Assembly (NCBI RefSeq): GCF_000815105.2
Contig: NZ_CP010310.2
Location: 3,472,001 to 3,536,000, forward strand
DNA: 64,000 nucleotides
Source: Pandoraea pulmonicola
GTDB taxonomy: Bacteria > Pseudomonadota > Gammaproteobacteria > Burkholderiales > Burkholderiaceae
Direction: 5' to 3'
A program made the translations under genes and the position numbers. This document shows positions 1 to 6,649 of the stretch, piece after piece (position 1 is the first letter of the stretch; each line of letters begins with the position of its first letter). The notes beneath the pieces were generated by a model, which did not search any database, was not told the origin of the DNA, and was given only the letters and a program-made list of their open reading frames with translations.

Positions 1-1
1 G

Positions 2-298
2 TGCGAGGCGCCGGTCGAGCGTATCGTGAGCGGCAGCGCGTTCAATGCGTTCGACGTGTCCGGCTTGCCCGGTGTGTTCGTTTTGACGATTCTGTTTTTC
101 CAACTTCCATCCCTCTGGGCAGGCGCAATGCGTGGCATGGCTGTCGACACCGCCCCTTCAGGCATGGCGCGAACCATGCTCGCGTTGGAGACAACGGCGT
201 ACGGGGGGCGACGGGGCGTCGACGGCGCCGGCACGACCGCCGAAGTGCGGACTCCGGAGGACGCGCCCGATGCGCGGCACGGCGCGAATTTGGCCTGA
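2..298 (+). CDS. possible 3' end of a hypothetical protein (partial)
   Basis: This frame is open from the window edge to a TGA at 296-298. It carries one hydrophobic stretch (GVFVLTILFFQLPSLW) followed by a polar, low-complexity tail. It could be the C-terminus of a membrane protein that starts upstream of the window. An overlapping frame is open for longer but reads as Arg-rich noise typical of GC-rich DNA. I do not recognise the family. Nothing else is supportable between 299 and 551, just ahead of the exporter gene. Confidence 0.25.
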   Translation, partial: CEAPVERIVSGSAFNAFDVSGLPGVFVLTILFFQLPSLWAGAMRGMAVDTAPSGMARTMLALETTAYGGRRGVDGAGTTAEVRTPEDAPDARHGANLA

Positions 299-551
299 GC
301 ATAACTGAAAACGCCAAAACGCGTCGGACGCCCCGCCCGTCGTGGATGTCGGCGCCGAAGCCCTCGTCCCTTCGCCGTCGCCGGTGCGGACGCCACCTCG
401 CGCATCACGCCCGCCTCGGATTGCGTCGGACACGCGCACGCGATAGCGACGACCGCCGTGGCGGGGCTCCCCCACAGCCTCAGCGCCAGCCTGAGTCCCC
501 CTGCGCGAATGCCGCATTGGCGACGAGCGCACCCGCGCCGATACTGGCCGC

Positions 552-1325
552 ATGATGAATACTCAACACCTCGCGGAACTCATCCCCCTGCTCTCGCTGG
601 GCCTCGTGACCTTTTTGCTCGCCGGCTTCGTCAAGGGCGTGATCGGGCTCGGCCTGCCGACGGTTGCCGTCGGCCTGCTGGGCCTTGCCATGCCGACAGC
701 CGAGGCAGCGGCGCTGCTGATCGTGCCGTCGCTCGTGACCAACGTCTGGCAGTTGCTGGCGGGGCCGCGCTTTGCCGCCCTGGCACGACGGCTCTGGCCG
801 ATGCTGCTCGGCATCTGCGTCGGCACATGGGCCGGTGGCGGTTGGCTGGCCAATGGCGGCGATCTGGCTGGGGTGGCACTGGGCGTCGCGCTGCTCGCCT
901 ATGCCGTGCTCGGGTTGGCAGCGGTGCGTCTGCATGTGCCGAAAAGTTGGCCCGTGGCGCGCGTCGGTGCGCTCGGCGGCGGCATTGGCGTCGTCACCGG
1001 GCTGGTGACGGCCGCCACCGGTGTCTTCGTGATTCCCGCCGTGCCGTTCCTGCAGGCGCTCGATCTCGACAAGGACGATCTCGTGCAGGCGCTCGGCCTG
1101 TCGTTCACGGTATCGACGGTAGCGCTGGCGGCCGGTCTGGCGCGCGACGGCATCTTTCACGGGCATGCCATTGGCGTCTCGCTGCTGGCGCTCGCGCCGG
1201 CATTGGGCGGCATGTTCTTCGGTCAGTGGGTGCGCACGCGCGTGAGCGCACCGGTGTTCCGCCGCTGCTTCTTCGTCGGGCTGGCCATGCTGGGCGCCGA
1301 ACTGGTCATTCAGCACGTGCGTTGA
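552..1325 (+). CDS. sulfite exporter TauE/SafE family membrane protein
   Basis: A 257-residue integral membrane protein with about eight hydrophobic segments. Its two related halves each have a Gly-rich loop (FVKGVIGLGLPTVAVGLLGL near residues 26-45, and GGGIGVVTGLVTAATGVFVI in the second half). This is the TauE/SafE (DUF81) pattern; the family moves sulfur-containing or organic anions across the inner membrane. Length is normal for the family. The start ATG at 552 follows another ATG at 549 by one codon and either could be used. It stands alone: the convergent acyl-CoA synthetase ends 90 bp downstream. The substrate cannot be read from sequence. Confidence 0.88.
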   Translation: MMNTQHLAELIPLLSLGLVTFLLAGFVKGVIGLGLPTVAVGLLGLAMPTAEAAALLIVPSLVTNVWQLLAGPRFAALARRLWPMLLGICVGTWAGGGWLANGGDLAGVALGVALLAYAVLGLAAVRLHVPKSWPVARVGALGGGIGVVTGLVTAATGVFVIPAVPFLQALDLDKDDLVQALGLSFTVSTVALAAGLARDGIFHGHAIGVSLLALAPALGGMFFGQWVRTRVSAPVFRRCFFVGLAMLGAELVIQHVR

Positions 1326-1414
1326 GCGTCGAGGCATGCGCCGAGGGTGCTTCAGGCATGCGAGGTGTGTGTCGGGCATGCCTCGAAACCGCGCTTCAAG
1401 GCATGCCATCGTCC

Positions 1415-3103
1415 TCATTTCAGATCGGCGAAGTCCACATCCCAGAATTCCATTTCGCGACGGGTGTCGAGGCTGCGGCCTTCTTCCGTGCGGCGCAATT
1501 CGACGCGCCGGATCTTCCCCGAAATCGTCTTCGGCAAATCGCAGAATTCGATGCGCCGGATGCGCTTGTACGGCGCGAGGTGATCGCGGCAGAAGCGCAG
1601 GATATCGAGCGCAAGTTTGTCGTCGGCGAGAAACCCGGCACGTAGCGTGATGAAGGCTTTGGGCACCGCGAGTCGCACCGGGTCGGGGCTCGGTACGACG
1701 CCGGCTTCGGCCACGGCGGGATGCTTGATGAGTTCGCTCTCGAGCTCGAACGGGCTGATGCGATAGTCAGACGCCTTAAACACGTCGTCCGCGCGGCCGA
1801 CGTAAGTGAAGTAGCCGCGTTCGTCGCGCATCGCGACGTCACCGGTATGGTAATAGCCGTCGCGCATGGCTTCGGCGGTCTTCTCGCTGTCGTCTTCATA
1901 GCCTTGCATGAGGCCGGTCGGACGCGACGAAAGCACGAGCGCGACCTCGCCTTCGTCGGCCTGCGCGCCATGCTGATCGAGCAGCACGACGCGATAGCCG
2001 GGCATCGGGCGTCCCATCGCGCCGGGCTTGACGGTCTGGCCCGGCGAATTGCCGATCTGGCAGCAAGTCTCCGTCTGCCCGTAACCATCGCGAATCGTGA
2101 TGTTCCACGCCCGCCGGACCTGGTCGATGACTTCGGGGTTGAGCGGCTCGCCCGCGCCGATGAGTTCTCGGAACTTCACGGCATGGCGGGTCAGATCCTC
2201 CTGGATCATCATGCGCCAGACGGTCGGCGGCGCACACAGCGTGGTCACGCCGCAACGCGCGGCGGTCTCCAGCGCGGCGCGCGCGTCGAAGCGGGAGAAG
2301 TTGTAGACGAAGACGGTCGCTCCCGCGTTCCACGGTGCAAAAAAGCAGCTCCATGCATGCTTCGCCCAGCCGGGTGAGCTGATGTTCCAGTGCACGTCGC
2401 CTGGCTGCAGGCCGAGCCAGTACATCGTGGCGAGATGGCCAACGGGGTAGCTCTGATGCGTATGCAGCACGAGCTTCGGGCGCGACGTGGTGCCAGAGGT
2501 GAAGTAAAGCAGCAGCGGATCGGTGGCGAGCGTGACGCCGTCGGGCGTGAAATTGCCCGGCATTTCGTAGGCGGGCGCAAGCGAGGTCCAGCCGTCGGGC
2601 GTTGGGTTGCCGACGGCAATGCGGCGATAGTCGCCGGGCAGGTTGGCGAACTTGGCGGCGTCGCGCGAGGTGGTGACGACGTGGCGCACACGCCCGCGCT
2701 CGAGCCGGTCGACGAGGTCCGCGGCGGCGAGCAGCGTCGTGGCGGGGATCATGACGGCGCCGAGCTTCATGCAGGCGAGCATGAGATCCCATAGCTCGAC
2801 CTGATTGGGCAGCATGAGCAGGACGCGATCGCCGCGCGCCACGCCTTGCGCACGTAGAAAATTGGCGACGCGATTGGAGCGTTCCGACATCTCGCGAAAC
2901 GACAGGCGTGCCTGCCGGCCGTCTTCTTCGACGATCCACAGTGCGGGATTGTCGTTGCCTTGGGCCTGGAGGTCGAAGAAGTCCAGCGCCCAGTTGAACT
3001 GCGAGAGTACGGGCCAGCGGAAATCACGGTACGCCACGTCGTAGTGGGCGCGCTGCGCGAGCAGCAAGTCGCGCGCGGCCTCGAACCCCTGGATGTGCGA
3101 CAT
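1415..3103 (-). CDS. AMP-dependent acyl-CoA synthetase/ligase
   Basis: A 562-residue ANL-superfamily enzyme that should activate a carboxylic acid to acyl-AMP and then acyl-CoA. Visible motifs in order: the P-loop LLYFTSGTTSRPKLVLHTHQ, the adenylate motif DGYGQTETC, the ribose-binding YHTGDVAMRDERGYF, the hinge VGRADDVFKASDYRISPFEL, and the C-terminal catalytic Lys in PKTISGKIRR. The organisation resembles medium-chain or benzoate-type acyl-CoA ligases. The frame is open upstream to 3352, but the ATG at 3103 is preferred: GGAGAC lies 7-8 bases ahead, and the family N-terminus starts there. It is monocistronic. The acid specificity is unknown. Confidence 0.9.
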   Translation of the reverse strand: MSHIQGFEAARDLLLAQRAHYDVAYRDFRWPVLSQFNWALDFFDLQAQGNDNPALWIVEEDGRQARLSFREMSERSNRVANFLRAQGVARGDRVLLMLPNQVELWDLMLACMKLGAVMIPATTLLAAADLVDRLERGRVRHVVTTSRDAAKFANLPGDYRRIAVGNPTPDGWTSLAPAYEMPGNFTPDGVTLATDPLLLYFTSGTTSRPKLVLHTHQSYPVGHLATMYWLGLQPGDVHWNISSPGWAKHAWSCFFAPWNAGATVFVYNFSRFDARAALETAARCGVTTLCAPPTVWRMMIQEDLTRHAVKFRELIGAGEPLNPEVIDQVRRAWNITIRDGYGQTETCCQIGNSPGQTVKPGAMGRPMPGYRVVLLDQHGAQADEGEVALVLSSRPTGLMQGYEDDSEKTAEAMRDGYYHTGDVAMRDERGYFTYVGRADDVFKASDYRISPFELESELIKHPAVAEAGVVPSPDPVRLAVPKAFITLRAGFLADDKLALDILRFCRDHLAPYKRIRRIEFCDLPKTISGKIRRVELRRTEEGRSLDTRREMEFWDVDFADLK

Positions 3104-3300
3104 CGCTTGTCTCCAAGCTTCGATAGGCAGGATTCCATTATCGTGAGGGCCCCTGATTGCGACATCCGGGATAACCATCATCGGCAGGCGCGCGGGGCGG
3201 TGAAGCGCTGAGTGGCGGACGTCGAAGGCGGCTGCGCGGGCCGCGATGCGGCGAGATTTCGCCAGGTGCAAAAAAATATGCGTCCAACGCGCATGGGCCC

Positions 3301-3330
3301 TTCCTTTCCCGCGAAAAGCTCTGCTATAAT
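3301..3330 (+). promoter_or_regulatory. candidate sigma-70 promoter of tRNA-Pro
   Basis: A perfect TATAAT lies at 3325-3330, about 40 bases ahead of the tRNA. The -35 region (around 3301-3306, TTCCTT) is weak. The assignment rests on the -10 and its position. Confidence 0.5.
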
Positions 3331-3371
3331 CGTCTGCTTTCGAGCGATGCATCTAAACGATGCGTCTCTCA

Positions 3372-3454
<83 letters not shown>

Positions 3455-3463
<9 letters not shown>

Positions 3464-3487
3464 AGTCATTGGCTGTGCGGGTTTTTT
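3455..3487 (+). terminator. intrinsic terminator after tRNA-Pro
   Basis: The stem AACCCGCACAG/CTGTGCGGGTT is followed by a T-run (TTTTTT within 3482-3487). A different hairpin sits at the same place after the right-hand repeat (15831-15867). The left terminator therefore probably came with the element. Confidence 0.85.
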
Positions 3488-3520
3488 CATGGGTAGCGTG
3501 TCGTGGCTTAGATCATCCTG

Positions 3521-3541
3521 ATATTAGATGACATCTAATAT
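3521..3541. promoter_or_regulatory. perfect 10-bp-arm palindrome near attL
   Basis: ATATTAGATG and CATCTAATAT are separated by a single base, with no T-run on either side. One arm recurs exactly at 10988-10997, ahead of the gtr cluster. It could be a protein-binding site used by the phage, such as a recombination or regulatory site. Confidence 0.35.
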
Positions 3542-3553
3542 TCCGCGGTCGAC

Positions 3554-3780
3554 TTAAGAGTCCCACTGAAATTTCGGTGCTGGCACCGCGCTCACATGCT
3601 GAGCCTCCGGCGCCGTGAAGAAAGACCTCGCCTCGTCCATCGATCGAGCGCTGAGCCAATCGGAGGATCGAGGCGAAGCAGTCCTTGTACACCTCGTCGA
3701 CCCATTCACCTGCCGGCATTGGGGGCGCGGTAGTACTCGCCAAACAGACGCCGGTCGGGGACGCGGTAGTTCGTGCACAT
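3554..3780 (-). pseudogene. possible broken SRAP (YedK/HMCES-type) gene
   Basis: The ATG at 3780 opens MCTNYRVPDRRLFGEYYRAP and stops soon after. A neighbouring frame continues with EWVDEVYKDCFASILR. Both pieces resemble the start of SOS-response-associated peptidases, which begin Met-Cys with Cys2 as the catalytic residue that crosslinks abasic DNA, and which are common in betaproteobacterial prophages. At least one frameshift separates the pieces, and the rest of the expected roughly 220 residues is missing. I read it as a remnant. The match is short, so the assignment is tentative. Confidence 0.3.
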
Positions 3781-3900
3781 AAGCACACCCTATAACGCAG
3801 CAACAGCGAGAATTTTCGTTGCAGTCAATCAAGAGACGACGATTTCATATTCGCACGGCCTGGAGCACACAAACATGCGCCAGGCCAATTCACCTAGCGG

Positions 3901-4974
3901 TTAGATAGTGTAGCTACCGACCGCTACTTGGAAACCCGGGCCCCCTGTCGACGCGGACATCGTGTAGTAAGCCGTCTGCGGCACCAGAATAGGGACATTC
4001 TTATAGCCGATCGAGACACCGAAATTTGCCGATCCAGCACTGGAATTGCAGTTTGTCTGCCCGATACCGCTGGCGGAGCCCATAATGGCCGCAGCAGTCC
4101 CAGCGCCTGCGGTACTGTTCCGCGACGTCATAGTCCCGCCAAACGATTTGGCTCCCAAAGGAACCGCCGAAGCAATACTGAAAATCGTCGGGGTCGAGGC
4201 GGACGTTGACGTCGAGAAAACATCGACGATCGGGAATTCACGAGTGCGGTCATACTGGTACCCAACCGCCAATTGTCCCGAGGAATTGGTCGCCCAGATT
4301 GACAACAGCGCAGATGCTGTATAGCCGGCCGGCATATGCCCGCCGCCGTACGTGTTCGGGGGTGCCGTACTGGCTAGGCCCGTCGCAAGTAGCGCGGCAG
4401 CCTTCGTCGCAGGATTGTAGATGGCGTAAAGAGCAACGAAGCCGGTAGCGGGTGCACTCCCCGCATCCATACCACCGGCCCCGGTCGTGGCAAGGTTGAT
4501 GGTTTGGCTGAACGACGAGAGGCAGTAGCGCAGACCGCCCAAAGCCGTCTCGACAATGATTTCGTCTGCCGTCAGTGAAGCCGAATTGCTGGCCGTAGCG
4601 ACGACTAACTGAAGATTGCGCGCACTACCGACCACTCCAGCCACCTGACCGAACTGAACGGCTTGTTGGCTTTGCACAGCAGGGGCGACCTGCTGTGCAC
4701 CGCCCGTACAATCGAGCAGCACCCAGCACAGGTTTCCCGAGTTCAACAGCGGGCCAATATAGGACACGAGCGTAACGTTGCCGCCGGCGACGATTTCGTT
4801 GCCTTGAAGCGGTTGGCCGCCTAGGCCATAGATCGGTGACGCGGCGAGGCCGTCCGGTGCATAGGTGGCGTCACCAGTGTTGGTGACCGTTGCGGGGAAA
4901 CGCTGGAAGATGCCGCCGACCGTCGGGAGAGCTGCCATCGGCAACTGATTGGAAGCTACGTAAGCTGTTGTCAT
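3901..4974 (-). CDS. phage tail-fibre-like / receptor-binding-type protein
   Basis: A 357-residue protein rich in Ala, Gly, Ser and Thr, with no charged core and many short beta-prone segments. It ends in a compact, Gly-rich tail (GPGFQVAVGSYTI). The composition and its place directly after a tail-gene remnant suggest a distal tail or tail-fibre protein. The start ATG at 4974 has AGGAA nine bases upstream; the longer frame from 5004 has no such signal. It is transcribed toward attL, like the broken gene upstream. No specific family is recognised, and the receptor-binding role is inferred from context. Confidence 0.6.
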   Translation of the reverse strand: MTTAYVASNQLPMAALPTVGGIFQRFPATVTNTGDATYAPDGLAASPIYGLGGQPLQGNEIVAGGNVTLVSYIGPLLNSGNLCWVLLDCTGGAQQVAPAVQSQQAVQFGQVAGVVGSARNLQLVVATASNSASLTADEIIVETALGGLRYCLSSFSQTINLATTGAGGMDAGSAPATGFVALYAIYNPATKAAALLATGLASTAPPNTYGGGHMPAGYTASALLSIWATNSSGQLAVGYQYDRTREFPIVDVFSTSTSASTPTIFSIASAVPLGAKSFGGTMTSRNSTAGAGTAAAIMGSASGIGQTNCNSSAGSANFGVSIGYKNVPILVPQTAYYTMSASTGGPGFQVAVGSYTI

Positions 4975-4987
4975 ATTTTTTCCTAAT

Positions 4988-5105
4988 TTAGTAATACTTA
5001 TCAATTAGCACCGACCGAGGCGTCGGCGACTGGACCGTCCAGTACCACGGCGAAATATCAGGGGGAATCGCACAAGAAATTTCCAACTGAGAACTTACGC
5101 CGCTC
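4988..5105 (-). pseudogene. C-terminal remnant of a phage tail gene
   Basis: An open frame with no start reads into IPPDISPWYWTVQSPTPRSV and ends at TAA (4990-4988), 13 bases before the ATG of the tail-fibre-like gene. The coding-like composition and spacing suggest the 3' end of an upstream tail gene (host-specificity type). It is cut off where the SOS-box segment begins near 5110, so this is a deletion or insertion junction inside the prophage. Confidence 0.4.
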
Positions 5106-5110
5106 GCGTA

Positions 5111-5130
5111 TACTGTGTTTTTATACAGTA
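5111..5130 (+). promoter_or_regulatory. LexA (SOS) box
   Basis: TACTGTGTTTTTATACAGTA matches the LexA consensus TACTGT-N8-ACAGTA with both half-sites perfect. It ends 31 bases before the ATG of the small gene at 5162. The 16-base core (CTGT to ACAG) recurs exactly at 18841-18856, before the paralogue at 18906. Confidence 0.85.
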
Positions 5131-5161
5131 TCCGTCAAGCACATCTGGAGTTGGCCAAGCA

Positions 5162-5419
5162 ATGCAAGATCCCCACACAACTCGATTCATTGTCGTCCCG
5201 TTCCGCAAGGGGAAAGGCGACGATCTGCTGCCTGTTGAGGTGCGGCCAGCCAGCACGAGCGTCGGCGCCGTGCGCGTCGCCCATTCGATGCGTGAGCACC
5301 ACGCCGGTGTCGAGGCCTACGAAGTGCTGTTCGATCCGGAGACAGGCGCGATGGAAGCGCCCAAGGTGCTATTCCTGCACGGGCGAATTCCTGCGCTCGA
5401 TGAGTACGCCGTGGCGTAG
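5162..5419 (+). CDS. SOS-box-controlled small protein, family copy 1
   Basis: An 85-residue soluble protein of unknown function that begins FIVVPFRKGKGDDLLPVEVR after a short leader. It is clearly homologous to the 81-residue product at 18906: shared FIVVP(F/Y)RK, VRPAST.(V/F)GAVR(V/I)A.SM, YEVL.D.E(T/S)G and (A/D)AP(K/R)(V/I)LF. A damaged third copy lies at 13997-14201. There are no membrane segments or Cys motifs. The LexA box directly upstream predicts expression after DNA damage. The neighbouring downstream frame (5420-) accompanies the family in the damaged copy as well, which suggests an original two-gene unit. I do not know the biochemical role. Confidence 0.75.
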   Translation: MQDPHTTRFIVVPFRKGKGDDLLPVEVRPASTSVGAVRVAHSMREHHAGVEAYEVLFDPETGAMEAPKVLFLHGRIPALDEYAVA

Positions 5420-5885
5420 ATGGAGGTGACGGATGGCACTCAAACCCAGGCCGTCGAGCAGTTGCGCAACCTGTGGCTCACAAACCGGGATACGAACACA
5501 CGGCAGGTGATCGAGGAAGTCGTCTGTCATCGGCGCGAGGCCGAGCAGCGAGAGCCGCTGCTTGTCGACCTCGAGAGGCTATACGTGGCAATCCATCAGT
5601 CTTGGCGTGAAGCGGTCGGCGACAAGCTGATCGCGCTTGAGTGCATGAAGTCCCGTTTCTCTAATCTGTGCCTATTGCGCGGAGAGTTGCCCGGCATACC
5701 GGGCGCGCCACCTCGATGAGCGTTGGCGGAAGCGGACACGGGTCACGAAGCACGCCGAGAACCCGAGAATGGACGGCCCTGCCCTGCTCAAGCGCGCGCC
5801 TAAGCTGAACGAGTACCGGTATGGAGCTAATTGGGATGAGTGGTGGGAAAAGCCGCAGAACACGCAACGGATGAGAGAAAGATAA
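5420..5885 (+). pseudogene. frameshifted partner gene of the SOS-box small protein
   Basis: The reading frame QLRNLWLTNRDTNTRQVIEE continues to a stop at 5719. In the second copy (14216 onward) the same protein begins at a well-placed ATG with MPLNPRPSDLTIAQLRNLRL. Here the equivalent ATG (5432) is put out of frame by a 13-base deletion. A different frame downstream (MDGPALLKRAPK to MRER, stop 5885) also looks coding, so a second shift is likely near 5680. The protein is small, charged and phage-like, of unknown role. If anything is made here, it could start at the ATG at 5420, which directly abuts the stop of the preceding gene. Confidence 0.45.
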
Positions 5886-5961
5886 TTCTCATGATCATTT
5901 CTTAGGCATTGATCACTTTGATTATCCGGATACTCAAAAAAGCGACGGAAGACGCAACCGC

Positions 5962-6351
5962 CTAGGGGCGCAAAAGCGCTTCTAGCCTCGTCGGTCTGGA
6001 GTGCGTGACAGGAGTCGAACAAACCGAATACCACGGGCGAGCACAACGGCCGTCTTTGCAAGCTACGTCATATCCAACGCGGTCAACTGATTCGGGGCCC
6101 TCAATTACAAAAATGCTCTGCTCCCCCCAGCGCCCTGAACCCGAAACATCGACTCCCCACAGAGTGCAATATCCCGTGCTATCCTCGCTACCACATTGCC
6201 AAGTCGTTACGATCGCGGGTCCCCGTCCACATATGGCTTGATCATCTTTCGGTGCTGCGTGGACCGCCATCGAAACGCTCCCAACGGTCATCAACATCAG
6301 CACCTCCCGCATTCCAAGCATTCTTGTTCTACGAGTACGAAAGACTTTCAT
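5962..6351 (-). CDS. secreted Cys-rich protein, island copy
   Basis: A protein of about 129 residues with a basic N-terminus and a signal peptide (MREVLMLMTVGSVSMAVHA, cleavage probably after VHA). A mature domain of about 95 residues with six or so cysteines follows (AICGRG, WQCGSEDSTGYCTLWGVD, ACKDGRCARPWYSVC). It is homologous to the product at 18252-18602 along the mature region, with the cysteines conserved, so a disulfide-bonded periplasmic or secreted fold is likely. Start choice is uncertain: 6351 is taken, while an internal Met 11 codons later would give a more typical signal peptide. Function is unknown. Confidence 0.65.
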   Translation of the reverse strand: MKVFRTRRTRMLGMREVLMLMTVGSVSMAVHAAPKDDQAICGRGPAIVTTWQCGSEDSTGYCTLWGVDVSGSGRWGEQSIFVIEGPESVDRVGYDVACKDGRCARPWYSVCSTPVTHSRPTRLEALLRP

Positions 6352-6389
6352 TTTTTCTTTACCACCCCAATAGGGGCCGACAAAGGTAA

Positions 6390-6467
6390 TGGTCGGCCTC
6401 CCGCGAGTCGAACGCGGCACCACCGCATTATGAGTTCGCCGCTCTAACCACGCATGGCTAGAGGCCC
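6390..6467 (-). tRNA. degenerate phage-type tRNA-Met/Ile-like (CAT)
   Basis: The minus strand gives a tRNA-like sequence: acceptor arm with six pairs, a perfect T-arm (CCGCG-TTCGACT-CGCGG), the loop CTCATAA with anticodon CAT, and an encoded CCA. The D-stem and the anticodon stem (GCGAA against TGCGG) each have mismatches, and position 1 does not pair. I read it as a prophage-encoded tRNA that is decaying and probably not functional. Confidence 0.45.
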
Positions 6468-6649
6468 GTGAAGCATTTTTTCATTGCACCTTGCCAGCTT
6501 CAATCGGACTTTTCCTAAACTCCATCACCATTCGTTGACGCACCATAGCTGCATGCACAGACGCGCTCAGTGATGCAAAAAGGTAGAATTCTGCCTACAG
6601 AAATTCAGGCTCCCGAACTGGTTCGCGGAGAAAAAATAAATCTCCTGCG

